From assembly GCA_024397955.1 (NCBI GenBank), contig CP073744.1, positions 434,001-498,000 on the forward strand: a DNA stretch of 64,000 nucleotides. The letters are read 5' to 3'. Under the pieces are notes generated by a model. It worked only from the letters and a program-made list of their open reading frames with translations. It did no database searches and was not told the DNA's origin. The position numbers were made by a program, and so were the translations under genes. The DNA comes from a bacterium SCSIO 12696. GTDB lineage: Bacteria > Pseudomonadota > Gammaproteobacteria > Pseudomonadales > Porticoccaceae. Below are positions 35,379 through 44,234 of this stretch, piece after piece. Each line of letters begins with the position of its first letter. The first letter of the stretch is position 1.

Positions 35379-38300
35379 ATGCAGTCTTGGATAAAATCTT
35401 TGAACAGTTGTGGCAAGTTACTAACTATAAAAAGTAGTTGGCGTCAAAGTGTCAGAGTATTGACTGTCATGTTTCTGCTACTTAGTGCCTATGCAGAAGC
35501 GGCCAGTAATGTGGATGATACAAAGCTTTATAAGATCGATATTCCTGAACTTAATGCGGCAGAAGCACTAAATCTTTTTGCCGAGCAAACGGATATTGTC
35601 TTGCTTTTTCCCTATGAAGAAGCCAGTCAGCATCGAGCTAATAAAGTCCGAGGTCAATTTACTTTAGGTCAAGGGCTTGACGCTTTGCTCAAAGGGTCTG
35701 GGCTACAGGGCAACCTCTCTACAAATGGCACAGTGACTATTTCACTGGCTACTCAGAATCAAAACGTAGAGGGGAGAAAAAAAGTGCCTAAAAAAAATAG
35801 GTTAACCTTAGGTATTTTGACAGCAATAAGCTCTTTTTTTGTTGTTTCAACCAGTGCTGAAGAAGCCAATTCAGAAGACACTGTTGTTGATGAAGAAATT
35901 GTAGCAGTTGGCTCACACATCCGGGGCGCTAAAACTACGGGGGCACTACCTGTCACTTCGTTGGGTAAAGCGGATCTTGACTCCATTGGTAGCGTCACTA
36001 CTGATGAATTAATCGCAGCTTTACCACAAGCTGGTGGTCAAAACTTTAACGGTGAGTCACAGGGGCCAAACAGTGCCCGTGGTGATGTTGCCAGTGCTAA
36101 CTTGCGTAGCTTAGGCTCAGGTAATACGCTGGTTCTGCTCAATGGTCGCCGTATGGTACTTCACCCAACTACCCAGAATGAAAATATTGGTGTTGGTAGT
36201 GTGCCTGTGCAGATTGTCAATATTAACGCTATTCCAGGTTCTGCAATCGAACGCATAGAAGTGTTGCGTGACGGCGCAGGTGCAACCTATGGTGCGGATG
36301 CTACTGCCGGTGTGCTGAACCATGTAATTGATGGTGACTACGAAGGCCTGCAGCTCGGAGTTCGTTACGGTCAGTCTCAGGGTACCTCCCTGGATGAAAC
36401 CTCTTTTGATTTCAAATGGGGCACTTCATTTAATGATGGTGCTACCAACCTCACCATCGCTGGTGGCTATTTTGACCGCAGTGCTCTGCGAGCTACTGAA
36501 CGCAGCTACTACAGCTCATCAGATCGTAGCAACCTTGTTCCACCAGAGCTTGCAGGCAGTTTTAATAATTTATCTTCTGATAGTCCTTGGTTACAGTTTG
36601 ATACGCCTGATGATGTAACTATTGGTGGTGTTACGGATGATCGCTTTCATGTTCGCCCCTGTAATAACGCAGATGTTATTGCTGCCAGTGGTGCGGATGT
36701 TGCTGATTTAGGTGACGGCATCTGCTTAGGGGCTGGATCTTTGCCAAGGACTGTTTTGGGTGATGATGATGCACCCAATGTTGATTTGGTACCCGAGTCT
36801 GACCGAATTAGCGTTTTTGTGTCCCTGTCTCATGAGCTGGAATCTGGAACCGAGTTTTTTGGTGAACTGAACTACTACGATTCCAATTCTTTTGCGACGA
36901 GAGGCGGATCTGGTGTTTTGAGTTCTGCGCCTATAGCAATTGGCGCTGACAATCCTTTTAACCCTCTGGGCTCTGGTGCTGGTAGGTTGGCTGGCTTGGG
37001 GGCGGATGTACCGGCTGAAGGATTGCGGTTAACAACATCGAACTTCCGAACTTTTGAAGCTGGTAACCGAACCATTGATGTGAATTCGGAGGTGTTTCGG
37101 GTTTTAGGGGGGTTCAAAGGACAATTTGAAAATTGGGATTGGGAGTTTGCTGGGCTTTATTCCGAAGCTGACACTATTGATATCGAGGGTAATCGTACCA
37201 GCTCAACGGCTCTTCAGAATGCTCTGAACAGTGCTGATGCTGCTACTGCGTTCAATGCCTTCAACGGTGGTGATATCAACAACCCCAATGTGGGCGATAC
37301 CACCCTCAATAGCAATTTAGCGGATGCCTTGCGAATTGATGTTACCCGCGACAGCAGCTCTAGCTTGGCTTTGTGGGACTTCAAGTTGTCTACCCCTGAG
37401 TTCTTTAATCTTCGTGGTGAGCCGGTAGGTGCTGCTTTTGGTGCCGAATGGCGCAGAGAGGAAGTCAGTGATAACCGTGATGATCGTGTTGATGGTACGA
37501 TTGGTTTTACAACTGCTAGTGGGGGTATTACCAGTGATGTGGTAAACACCAGTCCAACTTCTGACTTTGACGGTAGTCGTCAAGTGTTCTCTGTATTTGG
37601 TGAATTGCAAGCACCCCTAATTACAGAGAATGACGCTATCCCGCTCGTTCAGAGCGTTGATGTTCAACTGGCTGCGCGCTATGAGAGTTTTTCTGATATT
37701 GAAGATGAAATCCTTGTACCAAAACTTGGTTTAAGTTGGCGTGTGAATGATTGGCTGATGTTCCGTGGTGCATACACAGAAGGTTTTAGGGCACCAAATA
37801 TTGAGCAGTTGCAAAGGGAACAAGTTTCTCGAGTAAGTCAAAACGTAGTGGACTTCCATGCCTGTGTTGCGGAAGGTGCAGCACCATCGCTGGATGCAGC
37901 TCTTGCTACTCCTGCTCTGTGTGCAGCTGTATTGACTAACCCGGAAACAATTACTGGTGGTAACCTCAACCTTGATCCTGAGGATGGTGAATCTGTTACC
38001 TACGGTTTTGTGCTTCAGCCTTGGGACGGTATGACCTTTACAACGGATTTCTGGAGAATTGAGCAAACTGGTATTGTAGGAACTGGTGCTTCGCTAGCTG
38101 ATCAACTGCTGTTTGATGCTCTTGAACGCTCAGAGGGTAGAGCGGGGAACCCAGCGGTAACTCGCGGTTCGGATGGGCGTGCATCTGTAGTATCTACGCA
38201 ATTTCAGAATACTGATACCCGCGTTGTAAGGGGTGTTGACCTTAGTGTTCAGCAAGATTTTGATACTGATATTGGTACGATTCGACTGAAGACTGATTGG

Positions 38301-38744
38301 TCTTTGCTGAAGACTTTAAGTTTCCAGCCTGGCCCTCTTTCTCAAGCGCTGCTTGATGCTGGTCTGCCTACTTCCGGTGGCGGTTCTTTGATTCGTAATA
38401 GAGATAATCCCTATAGCCGTGGCTCAGCCAGCGTACAGTGGGTTGGAGATCAGTGGGGAGCAAGTGTGTTTGGCCGTTATGTGGGCCGCGTACTTGATAC
38501 CAATGGTGGCCTAGGTGGCTTGCCTGAAGGCGGTTTTGACGGAGGTGACTTCGTGCAAGTCAATACCTCGGTGAACTATCGCTTTGAAGGTGGTGCCTTG
38601 GATCAATCTGTAGTCAAAGTTGGTGTGAATAACGTCTTTGATGAAGAACCACCGCTGGCCGATGAAATAACAGGCTACTTTAGAGCCTTGTACAGCAATA
38701 GGGGCCGTTACTTTTTTGTGTCCTTTAGTAAGGAATTCAATTAA
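35379..38744 (+). CDS. TonB-dependent receptor with N-terminal STN signalling domain
   Basis: A 1121-residue outer-membrane receptor. A signal peptide (about residues 18-40) is followed by an STN domain (about 50-125; IDIPELNAAEALNLFAEQTD, LLKGSGLQG), which passes the signal to FecR. The TonB box EEIVAVGS, plug (LRSLGSGNTLVLLNGRRMV) and barrel resemble the receptor at 7613. Between STN and TonB box lies a second signal-peptide-like stretch, KKNRLTLGILTAISSFFVV, directly behind GTG 35784 and a strong ribosome site at 35768-35776. That suggests an STN module joined in front of a complete receptor gene, and possibly two protein forms. The barrel ends SFSKEFN, which lacks a terminal aromatic residue. 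Confidence 0.92.
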   Translation: MQSWIKSLNSCGKLLTIKSSWRQSVRVLTVMFLLLSAYAEAASNVDDTKLYKIDIPELNAAEALNLFAEQTDIVLLFPYEEASQHRANKVRGQFTLGQGLDALLKGSGLQGNLSTNGTVTISLATQNQNVEGRKKVPKKNRLTLGILTAISSFFVVSTSAEEANSEDTVVDEEIVAVGSHIRGAKTTGALPVTSLGKADLDSIGSVTTDELIAALPQAGGQNFNGESQGPNSARGDVASANLRSLGSGNTLVLLNGRRMVLHPTTQNENIGVGSVPVQIVNINAIPGSAIERIEVLRDGAGATYGADATAGVLNHVIDGDYEGLQLGVRYGQSQGTSLDETSFDFKWGTSFNDGATNLTIAGGYFDRSALRATERSYYSSSDRSNLVPPELAGSFNNLSSDSPWLQFDTPDDVTIGGVTDDRFHVRPCNNADVIAASGADVADLGDGICLGAGSLPRTVLGDDDAPNVDLVPESDRISVFVSLSHELESGTEFFGELNYYDSNSFATRGGSGVLSSAPIAIGADNPFNPLGSGAGRLAGLGADVPAEGLRLTTSNFRTFEAGNRTIDVNSEVFRVLGGFKGQFENWDWEFAGLYSEADTIDIEGNRTSSTALQNALNSADAATAFNAFNGGDINNPNVGDTTLNSNLADALRIDVTRDSSSSLALWDFKLSTPEFFNLRGEPVGAAFGAEWRREEVSDNRDDRVDGTIGFTTASGGITSDVVNTSPTSDFDGSRQVFSVFGELQAPLITENDAIPLVQSVDVQLAARYESFSDIEDEILVPKLGLSWRVNDWLMFRGAYTEGFRAPNIEQLQREQVSRVSQNVVDFHACVAEGAAPSLDAALATPALCAAVLTNPETITGGNLNLDPEDGESVTYGFVLQPWDGMTFTTDFWRIEQTGIVGTGASLADQLLFDALERSEGRAGNPAVTRGSDGRASVVSTQFQNTDTRVVRGVDLSVQQDFDTDIGTIRLKTDWSLLKTLSFQPGPLSQALLDAGLPTSGGGSLIRNRDNPYSRGSASVQWVGDQWGASVFGRYVGRVLDTNGGLGGLPEGGFDGGDFVQVNTSVNYRFEGGALDQSVVKVGVNNVFDEEPPLADEITGYFRALYSNRGRYFFVSFSKEFN
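35768..35786 (+). promoter_or_regulatory. Internal ribosome site and GTG start within receptor gene
   Basis: AGAGGGGAG at 35768-35776 sits seven bases before the in-frame GTG 35784. Translation from here would give a 986-residue receptor with its own signal peptide and TonB box but no STN domain. The spacing matches the ribosome site of the paralogue at 7613. Confidence 0.55.
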
Positions 38745-38765
38745 TAGATTTTTTACTTTGCTGAA

Positions 38766-38797
38766 AAACCCTTGGTAGCAATACCAAGGGTTTTTTT
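38766..38797 (+). terminator. Rho-independent terminator after STN receptor
   Basis: Perfect 12-base stem AAACCCTTGGTA/TACCAAGGGTTT (38766-38777 with 38782-38793), a GCAA loop and a T run. Confidence 0.92.
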
Positions 38798-38856
38798 ATA
38801 CGTATCAGTTACAAAGAGGTTATTGGTTTAATTGCCACTAAATAGTTTTTATGGCT

Positions 38857-38884
38857 AAAAAAAGCCCCACCTTGAAAGGTGGGG
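38857..38884 (-). terminator. Terminator-like hairpin reading on the minus strand
   Basis: Stem CCCCACCTT/AAGGTGGGG (38865-38873 with 38876-38884) is followed, on the minus strand, by CTTTTTTTAG. No minus-strand gene lies just upstream of it. Two more hairpins lie next to it, GCCACA/TGTGGC at 38896-38912 and AGCAGC/GCTGCT at 38942-38956. On the plus strand the same structures would be leader elements of GGT 3. Confidence 0.5.
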
Positions 38885-39050
38885 TATTTACTGGAGCCAC
38901 AATCGCTGTGGCAGGGTAGGCCATTTGTTGTAGTGGTAAATAGCAGCTTAGCTGCTCTCACAGTACTCTGCTGATTTTCTGCCGAACGGTCGCTACTGTT
39001 ATTTTTGACCTCAATTGCTATGATGCTCCCACAGTTTGGGAGGTCCTTTC

Positions 39051-40790
39051 ATGTATTACCGATGGTTCGCCGTATGTTTGTGCTGGGTGGTGGCAATCGC
39101 ACCGCTCCATAGCGAGGAACAGCAAACCGAAAAACCCATTTTGGATTACGGTGCTCGAGTACACCCAGTCATCAGCCATGGTGGCATGGTGGTGTCGCGA
39201 GATGCGCTAGCCAGCAAGGTAGGTGCAGATATTCTTGCCAGCGGCGGTAATGCGGTAGACGCTGCTGTAGCCACCGGTTTTGCGTTGGCAGTTACCTTCC
39301 CCCAGGCCGGCAATATCGGTGGTGGCGGCTTTATGATGCTGTACTTGGCTAAAGAGGGCCGGACTATTGCCTTGGACTACCGGGAAATGGCACCAGCGGC
39401 CGCCCACCGGGAGCTATTTTGGTCTGAAGACGGCGGTGTCGATGCCGAACGTGCTCGTTTTAGCCTCCAGTCTGCCGGGGTGCCCGGAACCGTTGCTGGT
39501 TTTCTTCATGCCCAGAAGAAGTATGGGGCGTTACCCTTAAAGAAGGTGCTACAACCCGCCATTAAACTGGCCAATGAGGGTTTTACCGTAGGCTACCCAT
39601 TGGCTTTTTCCCTGCAAAATCGCGGAGCACGATTGAAAAAAGATCCAGCGTCAACACAATATTTCTTCAAGACCGATGGTGAGAACTATCAAGCTGGCGA
39701 CAAGCTGATTCAAAAAGAACTGGCCTGGACGTTGAATAAAATCGCCAGTACAGGCCGCAAGGGTTTTTATGAAGGTGAAGTTGCTGATCGCATTGTCGCT
39801 CAAATGGAACAGGGCGGTGGCCTCATTACCCGTGATGACCTGCAAAACTACAAAGTGGTTGAACGTCAGCCGGTTCGGGGCACGTACAGAGGGTATGACA
39901 TCGTTTCCATGCCACCACCTTCCTCTGGCGGTGTGCACTTAATCCAAATGCTTAACATGCTCGAAGGCTTTGATATACAGGAGCTTGGCCACAACAGCGC
40001 GTATTACATTCACACATTGACCGAAGTGATGCGCCGGGCCTATGCAGATCGCAGCAAGTACCTGGGTGATCCGGATTTTTACGATGTGCCGGTTGAGGCG
40101 TTGCTTGAGAAAAGCTATGCAGAGCGCCTGCGCAAGGATATTAGCTTGATACGCGCTACTCCATCGTTGGATGTGGCGCCAGCATTGGAGCTGCCAGAAG
40201 AGAGCCCGCAAACCACCCACTTTACCGTTTGGGATCAACACGGCAACGTGGTTAGCAACACCTACACTCTTAACTTTTCCTACGGCAGCGGGATTTCGGT
40301 GGCAGGAGCGGGCTTTCTGCTGAATAACGAAATGGATGATTTTTCCGCCAAGCCGGGTCAGCCCAATGCTTATGGGTTGGTGGGTGGTGAAGCTAATGCC
40401 ATTGAAGCGGGTAAGCGCCCGCTGTCTTCAATGACGCCGACATTGGTATTCAAAGACGGAAAGCCCTGGATGGCCACTGGCAGCCCTGGAGGCAGTGTGA
40501 TTATCAATGTGGTGTTGCAGACTATTCTTAACACCATTGATTTTGACATGAACGTGGCCGAGGCGGCGATTGCTCCCAGGATTCACCATCAGTGGTTGCC
40601 GGATCGTTTGCGTCTGGAAGAGGGCATTAGCCCGGATACCCAACGCCTGCTGGTTCGCCAAGGCCACCATCTGCATTCCGGCCGCTGGTTACCTGGCCGT
40701 ACCAGCACGATTTTGTCTGAAGGCGGCAAATTGTTTGGCTATTGCGACCCCCGTTGGCCCGGTGGTGCGGCGATAGGAGTGGAGCCCTGA
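39051..40790 (+). CDS. ggt: Gamma-glutamyltransferase, canonical active site (GGT 3)
   Basis: A 579-residue periplasmic GGT precursor with a short signal peptide (about residues 1-20, ending near APLHSEEQ). The nucleophile Thr is T388 in QTTHFTV. The gamma-glutamyl pocket is complete: ALDYREMAP, TYTLNFSYG, NNEMDDF, RPLSSMTP and GSPGGS. It resembles GGT 1 throughout, except that the C-terminus (HSGRWLPGRTSTI in place of the usual MGSVQTI strand) is changed. ATG 39051 has GGGAGG seven bases upstream. It lies behind the sigma/FecR/receptor cassette but is separated by a terminator, so it probably has its own promoter in the 305-base gap before it. Confidence 0.94.
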   Translation: MYYRWFAVCLCWVVAIAPLHSEEQQTEKPILDYGARVHPVISHGGMVVSRDALASKVGADILASGGNAVDAAVATGFALAVTFPQAGNIGGGGFMMLYLAKEGRTIALDYREMAPAAAHRELFWSEDGGVDAERARFSLQSAGVPGTVAGFLHAQKKYGALPLKKVLQPAIKLANEGFTVGYPLAFSLQNRGARLKKDPASTQYFFKTDGENYQAGDKLIQKELAWTLNKIASTGRKGFYEGEVADRIVAQMEQGGGLITRDDLQNYKVVERQPVRGTYRGYDIVSMPPPSSGGVHLIQMLNMLEGFDIQELGHNSAYYIHTLTEVMRRAYADRSKYLGDPDFYDVPVEALLEKSYAERLRKDISLIRATPSLDVAPALELPEESPQTTHFTVWDQHGNVVSNTYTLNFSYGSGISVAGAGFLLNNEMDDFSAKPGQPNAYGLVGGEANAIEAGKRPLSSMTPTLVFKDGKPWMATGSPGGSVIINVVLQTILNTIDFDMNVAEAAIAPRIHHQWLPDRLRLEEGISPDTQRLLVRQGHHLHSGRWLPGRTSTILSEGGKLFGYCDPRWPGGAAIGVEP

Positions 40791-40793
40791 AAA

Positions 40794-40823
40794 CTCTCTT
40801 ACAGGGCAAAACCTGTAAGAGAG
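40794..40823. repeat. Perfect hairpin between convergent genes
   Basis: CTCTCTTACAGG and CCTGTAAGAGAG pair over 12 bases around a six-base loop, between the ends of GGT 3 and the minus-strand gene at 40837. There is no T run, so it is not a standard terminator; it may protect mRNA 3' ends. Confidence 0.6.
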
Positions 40824-40836
40824 CATACCGATAAAG

Positions 40837-41607
40837 CTACTTTTCCCTTTTCATGGATAATTCGGGACGATGGCTATAAATGGTGTAGTAGGTGCTTTTG
40901 AAGTTGCTGTCGAATTGTTTAAACATTTCCTTGGCTTTTTCTTCGGAACCCAGATGCTTGGAGGCGGCTTTCAAAAAGCTGACTTCGGGAGGCTGCATAG
41001 CTGCAAAGTTTTCAAAGGGGAATACCAACATAAGCATGTCTGGCCCGGTTACTGAGTAAGCCCAGCCCCAGGAACGATCCCATTTGATGTCTTTCGCCAA
41101 TTGGCTCATGGCTTTTACTGAGTCACGCACGTTGGCGTCTGCTTTTAATTTAAACGAACGTACGCCAATGTATTTATAGCCGTTTTTGCTCTCGACCCAG
41201 TTACCGTTTTCGTGATCAATGCTGGAGTACTCGTGGCCGTATTCAGCGACGTATTGGTCGACATTGTTGTCCCAGTGATCAGAGATTTTTTGTTTTTCAC
41301 CCCATTCAACATAGTCATCCCGGTCGGCCCAGTTAAAGCAGCAATAGCGAATAATGTAACTGCCCATGTGCTTTCCTGTATGTGGGTTGTACACTTGCCA
41401 AGCTCTTGGGTCCCCGGCTTTCTGGCGGAACTTCATATGCTCGGTAAACGCTTTTTCAAACTCTTTATGCATGCCGTCTTTAACTGTGACAACCCAGGAT
41501 TCAGCCAGGGCGGGTGCTTTGTGATTGTCTGCTTGAGATGAGAGTGGAATAAGAAAAAGTGCAATAAGAAATGACGTAAGGGTAACTCTTTCGATACATC
41601 TGCTCAT
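40837..41607 (-). CDS. Secreted protein of unknown function
   Basis: A 256-residue protein with a signal peptide (about residues 1-26, ending SSQADNH). It is rich in aromatic residues. The two halves (around ESWVVTVKDGMHKEFEKAF and YIGVRSFKLKADANVRDS) look like two copies of a ferredoxin-like alpha/beta unit, as in dimeric alpha/beta-barrel proteins, but I cannot place it in a named family. It is convergent with GGT 3 and divergent from the membrane protein at 41827. The 219-base gap upstream is very AT-rich. Confidence 0.75.
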   Translation of the reverse strand: MSRCIERVTLTSFLIALFLIPLSSQADNHKAPALAESWVVTVKDGMHKEFEKAFTEHMKFRQKAGDPRAWQVYNPHTGKHMGSYIIRYCCFNWADRDDYVEWGEKQKISDHWDNNVDQYVAEYGHEYSSIDHENGNWVESKNGYKYIGVRSFKLKADANVRDSVKAMSQLAKDIKWDRSWGWAYSVTGPDMLMLVFPFENFAAMQPPEVSFLKAASKHLGSEEKAKEMFKQFDSNFKSTYYTIYSHRPELSMKREK

Positions 41608-41826
41608 GATTCAATCCTCGCTTTAATTAAGAATGTAATCCCTCGTGGAGCATTTGCTGGAAAGGCAATATGGCCTTAAAAAGGTGGCGAATTATAGAGG
41701 ATTACTTTGCCTCAAGATAGGAAAGAGTTTATTTTTCAATAAGTTAAGTATATTTTTTAATTAAAACCCAACTTTTTATTACGGATGGTAATAAAGAATT
41801 TGTAAATAGACATCGAGGTTTAGGCC

Positions 41827-42270
41827 GTGAATATTCGAACAGTTGCGACAAAACCATTGTTCCGTTTCTGCGTGGCGGTTGTGGTAACACAACTGTGCGC
41901 AAGTGCGGCTGCAACCCATATGACCTTAATGGATTTAGAGCAAATGGGTGTATCTATCCCGTTATCGATGCGCTTACAAACCACCGGCTTTGACGTTATG
42001 GCTACAGCGCCATTTTTTCTGGGATTGGCAGTGGCTGCGATGGCCAGCGCACTGGGTGTGTTGCGCATCATCCCGGCTATAACCTCGGCAACCGGGAGAA
42101 TAGCTGTTTTGATGGTGCTTAACGGTACCCTGTTGGTGGCCATAAACGGGCTGGTTAATATGTTTGCTGGTATCGCCGTGGTTGCAGGATTTCGTGGCTT
42201 TGGCATTATTGGGCTGGCGGTAGCGGGGTTAATCGGCGCTGCCAGCTATGGTTTTTTCCTGAAGCGTTGA
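41827..42270 (+). CDS. Small four-helix membrane protein, unknown function
   Basis: A 147-residue hydrophobic protein with about four membrane segments. A polar loop (LEQMGVSIPLSMRLQT) follows the first. GTG start at 41827. It lies 13 bases before the sugar-dehydrogenase gene, so the two are probably co-transcribed. No family recognised with confidence. Confidence 0.65.
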   Translation: MNIRTVATKPLFRFCVAVVVTQLCASAAATHMTLMDLEQMGVSIPLSMRLQTTGFDVMATAPFFLGLAVAAMASALGVLRIIPAITSATGRIAVLMVLNGTLLVAINGLVNMFAGIAVVAGFRGFGIIGLAVAGLIGAASYGFFLKR

Positions 42271-42283
42271 CGAGGTTCAGCTT

Positions 42284-43414
42284 ATGGTGATTGTTTATAG
42301 ATGTGTCGTTTGTGTGCTGTTAGCGTGCACCTCAGTTGTTGCTCTGGGAGAAAATAAAGCCGTTGTTGAGCAAGACGCCCCTAAATATCACGTTGATACC
42401 GTGGCTAAAGGGCTAGAGCATCCTTGGGCCATCGCGTTTTTGCCCAACAATGACGTATTGGTCAGCGAACGCGCCGGGCGTTTGCGCATCATCAGAGAAG
42501 GCGAGCTGTTACCAACGCCAGTGACTGGCTTGCCGAAGATATACGCCAGGGGGCAGGGTGGACTGTTGGGTTTGCTGCCGGCAACGGATTTTGCCGACAG
42601 TAAAATGCTTTACATGGCCTATTCCCACGGAGATAAAAACGCCAATACGCTGCGTATCGCCAGAGGGAAATTACAGGGAAACAGCCTGGTGGATGTAGAA
42701 GTGATTTTTACCGCTGAAGCCTGGCGCTCATCATCGGCCCATTACGGTGGGCGTATGTTGTGGTTGCCGGATGGCACCTTGCTGGGGGCTACGGGTGACG
42801 GTGGCCGCCATCAGGAAAAAGCACAAACCCTGGATAATATGTTTGGCAAATCTTTCCGGATCAATAGTGACGGTTCTGTCCCTGAAGATAACCCATTCGT
42901 TAATAAAGCCGGAGCGCTTCCGGAGATATGGAGTTATGGCCATCGCAACCCTCAGGCACTGGTGTACGATGCTGACACGAATATCGTGTATATGCACGAA
43001 CATGGCGCCAAGGGAGGCGATGAGTTGAATCATATCTTGCCTGGCAATAATTATGGCTGGCCAGCTATTACCCATGGGGTAAATTACAACGGCTCGACCA
43101 TCTCGCCTTACACTTCACTGCCCGGTATGGAACAGCCTTTGGTGTATTGGGTGCCATCCATTGCACCGTCCGGCATGGCCCTTTACCGGGGAGATAAATT
43201 CGCCTCGTGGCGCAATAATCTGTTTATTGCCGCCCTTAAAGAGCGTTCGGTACGCAGGTTAGAGATGAACAAAAGAGAGGTTGCCTCGCAAGAAGTGCTT
43301 TTTACGGAACTCGGTGAACGTATTCGTGAAGTGCAAGAGGGGCCGGATGGTTACCTGTACTTATTAACCGACAGCCCCAGAGGCAAAGTTCTGCGGATCA
43401 GACCCACCCAATAA
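42284..43414 (+). CDS. PQQ-dependent sugar dehydrogenase-like secreted protein
   Basis: A 376-residue six-bladed beta-propeller of the soluble aldose sugar dehydrogenase family (YliI/Asd and GdhB type). These proteins oxidise sugars with PQQ in the periplasm. A signal peptide covers about residues 1-20. Motifs: LEHPWAIAFLPNNDVLVSER at the first blade, the catalytic-His region SAHYGGRMLWLPDG, GATGDGGR, GHRNPQALVYD, HEHGAKGGDELN and YGWPAITHG. No PQQ synthesis genes are visible here. Confidence 0.9.
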   Translation: MVIVYRCVVCVLLACTSVVALGENKAVVEQDAPKYHVDTVAKGLEHPWAIAFLPNNDVLVSERAGRLRIIREGELLPTPVTGLPKIYARGQGGLLGLLPATDFADSKMLYMAYSHGDKNANTLRIARGKLQGNSLVDVEVIFTAEAWRSSSAHYGGRMLWLPDGTLLGATGDGGRHQEKAQTLDNMFGKSFRINSDGSVPEDNPFVNKAGALPEIWSYGHRNPQALVYDADTNIVYMHEHGAKGGDELNHILPGNNYGWPAITHGVNYNGSTISPYTSLPGMEQPLVYWVPSIAPSGMALYRGDKFASWRNNLFIAALKERSVRRLEMNKREVASQEVLFTELGERIREVQEGPDGYLYLLTDSPRGKVLRIRPTQ

Positions 43415-43418
43415 AGGC

Positions 43419-43976
43419 TTATTTCAGCAGCGACAGGAACTCAGAGCGAGTCATCTGGTTTTCCCGGAAGATGCCTCGCATCGCGGATGTTTTCATCAGT
43501 GAGTTTTGCTTTTCCACGCCGCGCATCATCATGCACATATGCTGTGCTTCAATAATGACGCCAACGCCAAGAGCCCCGGTGACTTGCTCAATGGTTTTGG
43601 CAATTTGGGTGGCCAGATTTTCCTGAATTTGCAGGCGCCGGGAAAACATATCCACGATGCGAGCTACTTTGGAAAGTCCCAACACTTTGCCATCGGGGAT
43701 ATAGGCCACGTGGCATTTGCCAATAAAGGGCAACAGGTGGTGCTCGCAAAGGGAATACAGCTCGATATCCTTAACTATCACCATTTCCCGGCTTTCACAG
43801 GGGAACAGGGCACCATTAACAACCTCATCCAGGCTCTGCTGGTAGCCGTGAGTCAGAAACTCAAAGGCTTTGGCGGCCCGTTCAGGTGTGTCTTTCAGGC
43901 CCGGCCGTTCCAGGTTTTCGCCGATACTTTGAATAATGTTGGCAAATGCGTCTTTCATGGTGATATCGCTGCCCAT
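43419..43976 (-). CDS. folE: GTP cyclohydrolase I
   Basis: A 185-residue enzyme that opens GTP to dihydroneopterin triphosphate, the first step of folate synthesis. The zinc/active-site motif is [19 protein letters not shown], and [18 protein letters not shown] and MRGVEKQNS follow. Two starts are possible, 43976 and 43958; neither has a strong ribosome site. It is convergent with the sugar-dehydrogenase gene, with only four bases between the stops. pabB and pabC in this window serve the same pathway. Confidence 0.95.
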   Translation of the reverse strand: MGSDITMKDAFANIIQSIGENLERPGLKDTPERAAKAFEFLTHGYQQSLDEVVNGALFPCESREMVIVKDIELYSLCEHHLLPFIGKCHVAYIPDGKVLGLSKVARIVDMFSRRLQIQENLATQIAKTIEQVTGALGVGVIIEAQHMCMMMRGVEKQNSLMKTSAMRGIFRENQMTRSEFLSLLK

Positions 43977-44020
43977 TGGGCGGTACTTGCTGGGGCGGCT
44001 AAGGTACGTGAAAGCGTTAT

Positions 44021-44173
44021 TCAGGTAAAGGGTGCTTTCTAAAAATAGTGATATTTACCCAATAGCAAGGCGGCTGCGCACGCAGAGCCGCAGTGTATAA
44101 GTGATACATGAGGAATCGAGTACAAAGCCAACGCCGCTATTGGGCAAATAGCGCATTTTTAGATGTACCCTGA
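44021..44173. repeat. MITE-like imperfect inverted repeat
   Basis: The 153-base stretch starts TCAGG and ends CCTGA. Its two arms of about 45 bases are imperfect inverted copies. TCTAAAAAT (44038-44046) matches ATTTTTAGA (44155-44163), and CCCAATAGC (44058-44066) matches GCTATTGGG (44135-44143). A smaller hairpin lies at its centre. It fills the gap between folE and prmB, which holds no gene. The form suggests a small non-autonomous mobile repeat. Confidence 0.55.
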
Positions 44174-44234
44174 AGCATTTTTGCCGCCGCACAGGTAGAA
44201 TGGCGCCCCTGTAAAAGTAAGCATTGGGGCTCAG

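Noticed and set aside
40794..40823. Terminator between GGT 3 and the minus-strand gene
   Set aside because: The hairpin is strong, but no T run follows on either strand, so I recorded it only as an inverted repeat.
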